In this document: piece after piece, positions 24,105-31,715 of the stretch | How the letters are laid out: every line of letters begins with the position of its first letter | Position numbering within the stretch: the stretch's first letter is position 1 | NCBI RefSeq assembly: GCF_000720725.1 | Contig: NZ_JOCQ01000013.1 | Coordinates: 1 to 64,000, forward strand | DNA from: Streptomyces rimosus subsp. rimosus | GTDB lineage: Bacteria; Actinomycetota; Actinomycetes; Streptomycetales; Streptomycetaceae | Length of the DNA: 64,000 nucleotides | Reading direction: 5' to 3' | Position numbers and translations under genes: made by a program | Notes under the pieces: model-generated | Told to the model about the DNA's origin: nothing | Database searches by the model: none | Seen by the model: the letters and a program-made list of their open reading frames with translations, nothing else

Positions 24105-25664
24105 ATGACGGACCGACCCACCCAGCGCACGCCCAACCGACAGCTCGCCGCGCTCATCGCGGAGGCGGGATTCTCCAACGCCGGGCTGGCCCGCCGGGTC
24201 GACCAGCTCGGCCTGGAGCACGGGCTCGACCTCCGCTACGACAAGACGTCGGTCACGCGCTGGCTGCGCGGGCAGCAGCCCAGAGGCACCACGCCCGCCC
24301 TGATCGCCGAGGTCTTCACGCGCAGACTGGGGCGCCGGCTGTCGGCCCAGGACCTCGGCCTGGACGCCTGCGCGCCGGTGTACGCCGGGCTCGAATTCGC
24401 GGCCACGCCGAGCGAGGCGGTGGACATCGTCAGCGGCCTGTGGCGCAAGGACTCCGGCAGCCACGCCGAGCTGCGGAAGATCGCCTTCACCCCGGCCGGG
24501 CTGGTGGTGCCCAGCCGGGACTGGCTGATCGGGCGGGCCGACGAGCGGGTCGCGCACGGTGACGCGGCGGAGCCCGCGGGCCGGCTGCCCGCGCCGGGCC
24601 GGATGCAGGTGTCGGTGCCCCGGCAGCGGCAGACGGAGCGTCCGGGACATGAGCGCCCGGGCCACGAACGGCCCGGTCACGAGCGTCCCGGCCCAGCAGA
24701 GCGGGCCGGGCGCGCGGAGCGTCCCGAGCGCGCGGAGCGCTCGGACCGGGCGCACGCCTACCGGGTGAGCGCCGGGGACATCAAGGCGCTCCGGTCGGTC
24801 GGCGAGCTGTTCCGGGCGCTGGACCACGCCTACGGCGGCGGGCACGCGCGCCAGGCCCTGGTGCGCTACCTGGAGCACGAGGTCGAGCCGATGCTGCGGG
24901 GCACGTACGGCGAGGCGGCCGGCCGGCGGCTGTTCGCGGCCGCCGCCGACCTGACGCGGCTGGCCGGCTGGACGTCGTACGACATCGCCGCGCACGGCCT
25001 GGCCCAGCGGTACTTCGTCCAGGCACTGCGGCTGGCGCAGGCCGCCGGGGACCGCGCGTACGGCGCGTACGTCCTGGTGACCATGAGCCGGCAGGCCGTC
25101 TACCTGGGGCACGGCCGGGAGGCCGTCCAGCTGGCGCGGGTGGCCCAGCAGGGAGTCGGCAGCAACGCGCCGCCCGTCGTGCAGGCGCTGCTGCACGCGG
25201 CGGAGGCGCGCGGGCACGGCGTACTGACCGAGGTACGGGCGTGCACGGCCTCCCTCGCGCGGGCGGAACGGGCGCTGGAGACGGCGCGCCCCGGGGACGA
25301 CACGCCGTACTGGGCGCGCTTCTTCGACGAGGCGCAGCTCGCCGACGAGCTGGCGCACTGCCACCGCGACCTCCAGCAGTTCCGGGCGGCGGCGCAGCAC
25401 GCGGAGCGCTCGCTCCAGCTGCGCGGCGCCGGGTTCGCGCGCAGCCGCCTGTTCTGCCGGGTGGTGCTGGCGACGGCGCGGCTGGGTCTGGGCGAGCTGG
25501 AGCAGGCGTGCGCGCTGGGCGCGGAGGCGGCGCTCCAGGCGTCCGAGATGCGGTCCGTACGGGCGCATGAGTACGTCCGCGAGTTCGAGCGCCGGCTGGA
25601 GCCGTACCGGGACGCGGCGGCGGTACGGGGGTACCGCGACCGGGTGGCGGCGATGAAGGCGTGA
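24105..25664 (+). CDS. HTH/TPR-type regulator, NsdA-like
   Basis: 519 residues. The N-terminal ~90 residues form a helix-turn-helix-like segment (NRQLAALIAEAGFSNAGLARRVDQLG, then DKTSVTRWLRGQQPRG), and the C-terminal ~300 residues are helical repeats of TPR type (LARVAQQ, AEARGHGVL, AERSLQLRGAGFARSRLF). This layout fits the Streptomyces NsdA-type regulators that affect sporulation and antibiotic production. A disordered linker at ~175-215 holds tandem RPGHE repeats. The ATG at 24105 follows AGGAGA. Targets are unknown. Confidence 0.78.
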   Translation: MTDRPTQRTPNRQLAALIAEAGFSNAGLARRVDQLGLEHGLDLRYDKTSVTRWLRGQQPRGTTPALIAEVFTRRLGRRLSAQDLGLDACAPVYAGLEFAATPSEAVDIVSGLWRKDSGSHAELRKIAFTPAGLVVPSRDWLIGRADERVAHGDAAEPAGRLPAPGRMQVSVPRQRQTERPGHERPGHERPGHERPGPAERAGRAERPERAERSDRAHAYRVSAGDIKALRSVGELFRALDHAYGGGHARQALVRYLEHEVEPMLRGTYGEAAGRRLFAAAADLTRLAGWTSYDIAAHGLAQRYFVQALRLAQAAGDRAYGAYVLVTMSRQAVYLGHGREAVQLARVAQQGVGSNAPPVVQALLHAAEARGHGVLTEVRACTASLARAERALETARPGDDTPYWARFFDEAQLADELAHCHRDLQQFRAAAQHAERSLQLRGAGFARSRLFCRVVLATARLGLGELEQACALGAEAALQASEMRSVRAHEYVREFERRLEPYRDAAAVRGYRDRVAAMKA

Positions 25665-25689
25665 CGGGCTGAAGGTGTGACGGGCCGAC

Positions 25690-25734
25690 GGCCGGTGGGC
25701 GGATGGCCGGTGGGCGGATGGCCGGTGGGCGGAC
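25690..25734. repeat. three 15-bp tandem repeats
   Basis: GGCCGGTGGGCGGAT is present three times in tandem; the last copy ends in C instead of T. The array runs into the left arm of the terminator that follows. Confidence 0.8.
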
Positions 25735-25777
25735 GGTGGGCGGGCGCCGGTACACAGGCCCCGCCCACCGTCCGCCC
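25727..25777. terminator. bidirectional terminator with an 18-bp perfect stem
   Basis: Bases 25727-25744 are the exact reverse complement of 25760-25777, with a 15-base loop. It sits between the convergent NsdA-like regulator and the flavoprotein gene. Confidence 0.8.
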
Positions 25778-25805
25778 GCCCGTCCGTGCGTCAGGCGTCT
25801 GCCCG

Positions 25806-27032
25806 TCAGGCCGCCGCCGAGAGTTCGCAGGGTTCGTGGAACGGGGGCAGGCGCAGGTCGTCGAGGGCGGCGCGGGCGGCCCGGCGGCCGGAGCGCAGGG
25901 CGCCCTGGACGGTGCCGGTGTCCCGGTGGTCGCCGCACACGTACAGCCCGGCCAGCAGCCGGACGGCGCGGTGCGGATCGTCCGGTACGGGCATGGCCGG
26001 GACCGCCTCCGGGTCGTGGTGGACGGCCAGCAGCTCCCAGGCGTCGGTGGAGGTGCCGTAGATCCGGTCGAGTTGGGGGCGGACCGTCTTGTCCAGCGCG
26101 CGGGCGGGCAGGGTGGCCGGGGCGCCCAGCACGGTCGTGGTGACCAGGGCGCGGCCCGCCGGGGCGCGGGACGGGTCGGCCTCGCTCGCGACGAAGGTGT
26201 GCGCGACCGGGCCTTCGGAGGGCAGGAAGACCACCGGCTCGCGGGCCGGGGGACTGTCAGTGGTGTGGTGCACGATGGACACCGGGTGGAAATCGGGGAC
26301 CCGCAGCCCCGGGAGCAGTCCTGCCGCATCGCGCGCGCCGGTGGCCACGAGCGCGGCACGGCAGGGGAATTGCCCGTGGGCGGCGGTGCCGACGCTGGTG
26401 GTCGAGACCGAGACGGCGCGTACGGAGGTGCGTACGGTGCCGGGGGGAAGGGAGGCGGCGAGGAGTTCGGGCAGGGCCGAGGCGCCGCCGGCGGGCAGAC
26501 ACAGCCGCCCGCGGGCGAAGGAGCGCAGGGCCAGGGCGGCGTTGCGGCTGGAGCCGGTCAGTCCGGGATCGCACAGGAGGGCGGACAGCAGGGGGCGGAG
26601 GAATCCGTCGGGGATGTACGGCGGGAAGACCGGGCGGGCCGCCAATGCCTGGGCGGTGGAACGGTCGGCGCGTCGCTCGGCGCGCGACAGGGCGCGCGCT
26701 GCCGAAAGTGCGCCCCTTGTGCTCCGGGGGGCACCGACACGCTGGTTCCGCTGTCCGTTGTGGAGACACAGTCCGGGAGCGAAGTGACGCAGGACCAGGC
26801 CGCTGAGGCCGGGGGTGGTGCGGAGTTCGGGGTACGAGGTGACGAGTAGTTGGCCGGTGCGGTCCAGCCGGAAGCCGTCCAGGTGATCGGTGGTGGTCCG
26901 GCCGCCGACGTACGGTGCGGCCTCCAGCACGGTGACCGTGGCTCCCGCGCTGGTCAGATGGTGGGCGGCGGCGAGACCGGCGAGGCCGGCCCCGACGATG
27001 ACGACGTCCACGGTCGATGCGGTGCGCAGCAC
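25806..27032 (-). CDS. FAD-dependent amine-oxidase-like oxidoreductase
   Basis: 408 residues. The N-terminal dinucleotide-binding motif VVIVGAGLAGLAAAHHLTSAG is followed by VLEAAPYVGGRTTTDHLDGF, the second FAD contact of the amine oxidase/phytoene-desaturase superfamily. The C-terminal GLYVCGDHRDTGTVQGALRSGRRAA closes the FAD site. No membrane segment is seen. The GTG at 27032 follows GGGAGG. Substrate is unknown, and there are no carotenoid or polyamine genes nearby to guide it. Confidence 0.85.
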   Translation of the reverse strand: MLRTASTVDVVIVGAGLAGLAAAHHLTSAGATVTVLEAAPYVGGRTTTDHLDGFRLDRTGQLLVTSYPELRTTPGLSGLVLRHFAPGLCLHNGQRNQRVGAPRSTRGALSAARALSRAERRADRSTAQALAARPVFPPYIPDGFLRPLLSALLCDPGLTGSSRNAALALRSFARGRLCLPAGGASALPELLAASLPPGTVRTSVRAVSVSTTSVGTAAHGQFPCRAALVATGARDAAGLLPGLRVPDFHPVSIVHHTTDSPPAREPVVFLPSEGPVAHTFVASEADPSRAPAGRALVTTTVLGAPATLPARALDKTVRPQLDRIYGTSTDAWELLAVHHDPEAVPAMPVPDDPHRAVRLLAGLYVCGDHRDTGTVQGALRSGRRAARAALDDLRLPPFHEPCELSAAA

Positions 27033-27065
27033 GTGCCCTCCCGAGGTCGGTCCCGGTGCCGGCGC

Positions 27066-27085
27066 TACGGGGCTCCTGCCCCGTA
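27066..27085. terminator. short hairpin upstream of the flavoprotein gene
   Basis: TACGGGGC (27066-27073) pairs with GCCCCGTA (27078-27085) around TCCT. It lies between the flavoprotein start and the 3' end of the next minus-strand gene and could be the terminator of that gene or part of the flavoprotein leader. Confidence 0.4.
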
Positions 27086-27314
27086 CCGGCGCGCGGGATG
27101 CCGAGTTCGTGAGGTTGGAACCCTAAGAACGGGCCCGCGGCCGGAGGGATCGCGCGTAGACCGCGCACGGATGCACGGTGCGGCACGCAGTGCCGCGGAC
27201 CGCCGTCCGTGGGAGGCGCGGAACCGCGGTCGCCCACGGCGGCGGGTGAGGTGGCACGGAGTGCGGTGCTGCTCGGAGGTGGGAGGGCGCGGGGGTACGG
27301 TCGCCCGCGCCGCC

Positions 27315-28262
27315 TCACCCCCCGAGCGCGGCCCGGATCGCCTCGTCCACCTTCGGGTGGGCGAAGGTGAAGCCGGAGTTCAGGAGGGCCCGGGGGATGA
27401 CGCGCTGGCTGGCCAGGACGTTGTCGGCGAACTCGCCCAGGGCGAGCCGCAGGGTCGGGGCCGGTACGGGGAAGGGGGTGGGGCGGCGCAGGACGCGGCC
27501 CATCGCGGCGGTGACCTCGCGGTTGGTGACCGGTTCGGGCGCGGTGAGGTTGACCGGCCCGCTCAGACCGTCGGTGTCGATCAGGTGCCGGAGCGCGGCG
27601 ATGTGGTCGTGCAGGGAGATGAAGCTCCAGTACTGGCCGCCGTCGCCCAGGCGGCCGCCCAGCCCCAGCTTGAAGAGGGGGAACAGCCGTCCCCAGGCGC
27701 CGCCCTGACGCCCCACGACCAGTCCGGTGCGCGCGCAGACCGTGCGGATCCCGGCATCGACGGCCGGTGCGGCGGCCTCCTCCCAGTCCACGCAGACCCG
27801 GGCCAGGAAGTCGTCGCCGGGTGGCGCGGACTCGTCCGTCCGCCGGTCGCCGGTGTCGCCGTAGAAGCCGATGGCGCTGCCGCAGACGAAGACCCGCGGC
27901 GGGGTGTCCAGGGCGGCGATGGCCTCGGCGAGCGCCGCCGTGCCCAGGACGCGGCTGTCCCGGATCTCGCGCTTGTACGCGTCGCTCCAGCGGTGGTCGC
28001 CGACGCCCGCGCCCGCGAGGTGCACCACGGCGTCGCAGCCCGCGAGCCCGGCGGCGTCCACGGTCTGCCGCTTGGGGTCCCAGCGCACCTCGTCGGCGGC
28101 GCGCGGCGCATGCCGCACGAGCCGGACGATCTCGTGCCCGCCAGTGCCCGTACCTGTGCTGGTTCCGGTGCTGTTCGACGGCCGGTCGGGGCTCCCCGCG
28201 CGCAGGGAGCGGACGAGTGCCGTACCGATGAGACCGGCCGAGCCGGTGATCGCGATCCGCAT
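27315..28262 (-). CDS. TIGR01777 family NAD(P)-binding epimerase-like protein
   Basis: About 315 residues. The extended-SDR fold starts with MRIAITGSAGLIGTALVRSL, and the family blocks VVHLAGAGVGDHRWSDAYKREIRDSR, SAIGFYGDTGD and SWIxx-like QYWSFISLHDHIAALRHLI are present; the C-terminal DUF1731 region has ALGEFADNVLASQRVIPRALLNSGFTF. The family is widespread (YfcH, SDR39U1) but its reaction is unknown. ATG 28262 is used here; ATG 28271 would add three residues. The gene is divergent from the acetyltransferase. Confidence 0.88.
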   Translation of the reverse strand: MRIAITGSAGLIGTALVRSLRAGSPDRPSNSTGTSTGTGTGGHEIVRLVRHAPRAADEVRWDPKRQTVDAAGLAGCDAVVHLAGAGVGDHRWSDAYKREIRDSRVLGTAALAEAIAALDTPPRVFVCGSAIGFYGDTGDRRTDESAPPGDDFLARVCVDWEEAAAPAVDAGIRTVCARTGLVVGRQGGAWGRLFPLFKLGLGGRLGDGGQYWSFISLHDHIAALRHLIDTDGLSGPVNLTAPEPVTNREVTAAMGRVLRRPTPFPVPAPTLRLALGEFADNVLASQRVIPRALLNSGFTFAHPKVDEAIRAALGG

Positions 28263-28309
28263 GGCAGCCATACTGCCCCCGACGACGGACACATGACACA
28301 GTGGCACGC

Positions 28310-28801
28310 ATGTCCGAATCGTTCGTACGTACCGCCGTCCTGGCCGATGAGGAGCCGCTCGCGCTGCTGGACCGCCGTACGTGGTCCACGCTGCACGCGG
28401 TGACGCCCCGGCCGCAGCACCCGTACGACCGGTTCTTCGACGACCGGCACCGCCCCGAGGACCTGCTCGTGGCGGAGATCGCGGGCCGGCTGGCCGGCTA
28501 CATCCGGGTGGTGCCGCCGACGCCGCTGCCCTGCAACGCCCACGTACGGCAGATCCAGGGCCTGGCCGTGGACACCTGGGCGCGCGGCCGGGGTGTCGCC
28601 CGGACCCTGCTGGACGCGGCCTGCGCGCGGGCGCTGGACGAGGGGGCCCGCCGCGTCACCCTGCGCGTCCTCGGGCACAACGCCCCGGCCCGCCGGCTCT
28701 ACGAGTCGGCGGGTTTCCTGGTGGAGGGCGTGCTGCCGGAGGAGTTCCTGCTGGAGGGCACGTACGTGGACGACGTGATGATGGGCAAGGTGCTGGTCTG
28801 A
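28310..28801 (+). CDS. GNAT family N-acetyltransferase
   Basis: 163 residues. The acetyl-CoA loop is visible as VDTWARGRGVARTLLDAA (motif A, R/Q-x-x-G-x-G/A), after the strand IQGLAV, and the C-terminal NAPARRLYESAGFLVEG is motif B. GNAT enzymes acetylate amines of proteins or small molecules; the acceptor cannot be told here. The ATG at 28310 gives MSESFVRTAV. It is close to and divergent from the TIGR01777 gene. Confidence 0.87.
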   Translation: MSESFVRTAVLADEEPLALLDRRTWSTLHAVTPRPQHPYDRFFDDRHRPEDLLVAEIAGRLAGYIRVVPPTPLPCNAHVRQIQGLAVDTWARGRGVARTLLDAACARALDEGARRVTLRVLGHNAPARRLYESAGFLVEGVLPEEFLLEGTYVDDVMMGKVLV

Positions 28802-28871
28802 AGGCGGGCCCCGGAACCGGCCCGCTCCGTAACCCCGTGACCCCGCACCCCACCACCCCGTAACCGCGCTC

Positions 28872-29390
28872 TCAGGTGCCGAAGCGGTCCCACAGCCGGG
28901 GGAGGCGTTCCGCCAGGGCGCGGTCGTCGTCGTTGTCGATATAGGTGCCGAGCGGTTCGGGCGGCTGGGCCGGGAGTCCGAGGTCCGGCATCTCGGCGCC
29001 GGTGAGCTGTTCGTACGCCTCGTCCGCCGCGTAACCCAGCTCCTCCGCGTCGCCGTCCACCTCCTCGTCGAACACGTCCAGCAGGTCGGCGAGGTTGTCC
29101 GGATCGTGCAGCGCGCCCTCGAAGGTCTCCCGGCCCTGGCCGATCAGCCAGCAGCGGAAGTAGTCGAAGGCGTCGTCGCTCGCGCCGCCCAGCAGCAGCG
29201 CGGCGGCGGCCCACAGGTCCCAGGTGTACGCGCGGTTGTAGCGGGATTCGAAGTACCGGGCGAAGTCCACCACGGAGTCCGGGTCGAGGGCCACCAGCCG
29301 TTCGACGAGCGCGTCCGCCTGCTCCTCGGGGTCGCCCTCGGCGGCCTCGCGGGAGCTGTCGATCAGCTGCCAGAACTCCGTCTCGTCCAT
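28872..29390 (-). CDS. DUF4240 domain-containing protein
   Basis: 172 residues, acidic and soluble. DUF4240 features are seen in MDETEFWQLIDSSREAAEGDPEEQADALVERL and in the aromatic block DAFDYFRCWLIGQGRETFEGAL. The domain is found in cytoplasmic proteins, several of them linked to toxin/immunity-type loci, but here it is a single gene without such a partner. ATG 29390 was chosen; a GTG lies one codon upstream. Confidence 0.82.
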   Translation of the reverse strand: MDETEFWQLIDSSREAAEGDPEEQADALVERLVALDPDSVVDFARYFESRYNRAYTWDLWAAAALLLGGASDDAFDYFRCWLIGQGRETFEGALHDPDNLADLLDVFDEEVDGDAEELGYAADEAYEQLTGAEMPDLGLPAQPPEPLGTYIDNDDDRALAERLPRLWDRFGT

Positions 29391-29458
29391 CACGGGTCCA
29401 GCATCGTTCCTGCCGCGCGGCGCCGCACGCGGACTACCCCAGATGCGACGGTGTCGTT

Positions 29459-29494
29459 ATCCGCGTCCGAATCCGCGTCCGAATCCGCGTCCGA
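29459..29494. repeat. three perfect 12-bp tandem repeats
   Basis: ATCCGCGTCCGA repeated three times without mismatch, about 75 bp upstream of the SDR start, in the shared 5' region of two divergent genes. It could be a slippage-prone tract or a set of phased binding sites. Confidence 0.85.
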
Positions 29495-29571
29495 TCGCGC
29501 GAAGAAAAAGAAAGCAGACACAAGGTGTCGGGATTCGGCGCGAGGCTCGTGCCATGCGAGAAGAAGACACC

Positions 29572-30519
29572 ATGGCCGGGACGGCCACCCCGCAAGGACC
29601 GCTGACCGGAAGGGTCGCCCTGGTCGCCGGGGCCACCAGGGGCGCGGGCCGGGCGATGGCGGTGGAGCTGGGCCGGGCCGGCGCCACGGTCTACGTCACC
29701 GGCCGTACGACCCGGGAGCACATCAGCGAGGTCGGCCGGTCGGCCGAGACGATCGAGGAGACCGCCGAGCTGGTGACGGCGGCCGGAGAGCCGTCCGGCG
29801 GCACCGGCATCGCCGTACCGACGGACCACCTCGACCCGGCGGCCGTACGCGCCCTGACCGAGCGCGTCGACCGCGAGCAGGGCCGGCTGGACATCCTCGT
29901 CAACGACCTGTGGGGCGGTGATGTGCATGTCGAGTGGGGCAAGAAGATGTGGGAGCACGACCTGGAGAAAGGGCTGCGCGTCCTGCGGCTCGGGGTGGAG
30001 AGCCACATCGTCACCAGCAGCCTCGCGCTGCCGCTGCTGATCCGCCGGCCCGGCGGGCTGGTGGTGGAGGTGACGGACGGCACGGCGGAGTTCAACCGGC
30101 GCTACCGGGAGCCGTTCTACTACGACCTGGCCAAGAGCGCGCCGATCAGGATGGCGAAGGGGCTCGCCGAGGAGCTGCCGGAGTACGGCTGCACGGCGGT
30201 GTGCGTGACGCCCGGCTGGCTGCGTTCGGAGGCCATGCTGGACACGCACTTCAAGGTCACCGAGGAGAACTGGCGGGCGGGCTGCGCGCAGAACCCGCAC
30301 TTCGCGATCTCGGAGACGCCGGTGTTCGTCGGACGGGCGGTGGCGGCGCTGGCCGCCGATCCGGAGGTGGCCCGGTTCAACGGGCAGGCGCTCTCCAGCG
30401 GCGGGCTGGCAAAGGAGTACGGCTTCACGGACGTGGACGGGTCGGCGCCGGACGCCTGGCGCTACATCACCGAGGTCGAGCAGGAGGGGAAGCCGGCGGA
30501 CACGACGGGGTACCGGTAG
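29572..30519 (+). CDS. SDR family oxidoreductase
   Basis: 315-residue short-chain dehydrogenase. The nucleotide-binding motif is ALVAGATRGAGRAMAVELG, followed by YVTGRTTRE. The active-site tyrosine and lysine lie in YYDLAKSA. The length is greater than the usual 250 because of an insertion around GKKMWEHDLEKGLRVLRLG and a C-terminal extension. ATG 29572 is used; ATG 29554 (MREEDTMAG) is the alternative. The last coding bases and the stop codon are duplicated directly downstream (30529-30554). Substrate is unknown. Confidence 0.85.
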   Translation: MAGTATPQGPLTGRVALVAGATRGAGRAMAVELGRAGATVYVTGRTTREHISEVGRSAETIEETAELVTAAGEPSGGTGIAVPTDHLDPAAVRALTERVDREQGRLDILVNDLWGGDVHVEWGKKMWEHDLEKGLRVLRLGVESHIVTSSLALPLLIRRPGGLVVEVTDGTAEFNRRYREPFYYDLAKSAPIRMAKGLAEELPEYGCTAVCVTPGWLRSEAMLDTHFKVTEENWRAGCAQNPHFAISETPVFVGRAVAALAADPEVARFNGQALSSGGLAKEYGFTDVDGSAPDAWRYITEVEQEGKPADTTGYR

Positions 30520-30554
30520 GCGGTTCGGTGGACACGACCGGGTACCGGTAGGCG
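30498..30554. repeat. 26-bp direct duplication spanning the SDR stop codon
   Basis: Bases 30498-30523 recur at 30529-30554 with one mismatch (GACGGGG versus GACCGGG), separated by TTCGGT or so. The first copy includes the TAG stop codon of the SDR gene. It looks like a recent small tandem duplication. Confidence 0.8.
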
Positions 30555-30568
30555 GCGAGGAGGCCCCC

Positions 30569-31540
30569 TCACCGGTCCTGGTAGAGGCCGTGCATACGTG
30601 CCGCCGCCGCGGCGAACCGTTCCCGCAGCTCGGGCGGCGCCAGCACCTCCGCCTCCGGGCCGAGGCCGAGCAGCTGGCCGTAGGCGACGTCCAGGGACTC
30701 GACGGGCAGGGTGACGGTGATCCGGCCCTGCTCGTCGGGCCCGTCCGCCTTCGCCACGGCCTCCTCGGCGGCGGCGCGGTCGGTGACGTGCCGCAGCCAC
30801 CGGGCGCCCGCGGGCGTCAGCCGTACGGCCACCTCGTCCCGCAGGAGCGAGCGGGCGAACTGGGCGGCCCGCTCAGCCCAGAAGGCGGGCAGGTCGAAGT
30901 CCGGTTCCCGGGTGAAGCGGTCGTCGAGGAGGGTGACGGACGTGAAGCGGTCGATGCGGTAGACGCGCATGTCCGCGCCGGACCGGGCCGCGAGGTACCA
31001 GACGCCCGCCTTGAGGACCAGTCCGTACGGCTCCAACTCCCGCTCCACCTCGGTGTCCTTGCGGCGGTAGCGGGCGGCCACGCGCCGGTCGTCCCAGACC
31101 GCGTCGGCGACGGCGGGCAGCAGTTCCGGGGCGGCCGGTTCGCGGTACCAGGCGGGCGCGTCGAGGTGGAAGCGCTGGGCGGCGCCGTCCGCGGCGTCCC
31201 GCAGCTCGGGCAACAGGGCGGCGGACACCTTCAGCCGGGCGGCGGACGCGGCGTCCGCGAGGCCCATGTCGCGCAGTGCGGCAGGCACGCCGGACAGGAA
31301 GAGGGCTTCCACTTCGCTGCGGCCGAGGCCGGTGAGCCTGGTGCGGTAGCCGCCGATGAGGCGGTAGCCACCGGCCCGGCCGCGGTCCGCGTAGACGGGC
31401 ACCCCGGCCTCGGAGAGGGAGAGCACGTCGCGGGCGACCGTACGCTCCGAGACCTCCAGCTCCCGTGCCAGCTCGGCGGCCGTCATCGACGGGCGGGACT
31501 GGAGGAGCAGCACCATTCTGATCAGCCGGGCAGCGCGCAT
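30569..31540 (-). CDS. WYL-domain transcriptional regulator (HTH_11 / DeoR-like)
   Basis: 323 residues. The N-terminal helix-turn-helix reads MRAARLIRMVLLLQSRPSMTAAELARELEVSERTVARDV, and the WYL domain in the middle holds ELEPYGLVLKAGVWYLAARSG with DMRVYRIDRF. A C-terminal WCX-like region ends the protein. These regulators bind nucleic-acid-like or nucleotide ligands and often respond to stress. ATG 31540 gives the typical start. It faces the SDR gene tail to tail; no target is obvious. Confidence 0.88.
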   Translation of the reverse strand: MRAARLIRMVLLLQSRPSMTAAELARELEVSERTVARDVLSLSEAGVPVYADRGRAGGYRLIGGYRTRLTGLGRSEVEALFLSGVPAALRDMGLADAASAARLKVSAALLPELRDAADGAAQRFHLDAPAWYREPAAPELLPAVADAVWDDRRVAARYRRKDTEVERELEPYGLVLKAGVWYLAARSGADMRVYRIDRFTSVTLLDDRFTREPDFDLPAFWAERAAQFARSLLRDEVAVRLTPAGARWLRHVTDRAAAEEAVAKADGPDEQGRITVTLPVESLDVAYGQLLGLGPEAEVLAPPELRERFAAAAARMHGLYQDR

Positions 31541-31597
31541 GGCTGCATCATGCCGCGCGCGGGCGCGTCCTGACCCGCCGCCGTACGCGACAGCGAT

Positions 31598-31642
31598 CCC
31601 GTGCGGAGACCCCGGGCGCGGTTGAAGTGGTCTCCGCACGGG
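31598..31642. terminator. terminator hairpin, 14-bp perfect stem
   Basis: CCCGTGCGGAGACC (31598-31611) pairs perfectly with GGTCTCCGCACGGG (31629-31642). With the following hairpin it forms a double terminator after aceE. Confidence 0.7.
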
Positions 31643-31650
31643 AGCGGGGG

Positions 31651-31672
31651 GCGCCGGGCAGGAACCCGGCGC
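31651..31672. terminator. second terminator hairpin after aceE
   Basis: GCGCCGGG (31651-31658) pairs with CCCGGCGC (31665-31672) around CAGGAA, 44 bp after the aceE stop codon. Confidence 0.65.
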
Positions 31673-31715
31673 GTGGGGCGGGCGCGGCGGACGGTGCCGC
31701 CGCGCCCCGGCCGGA

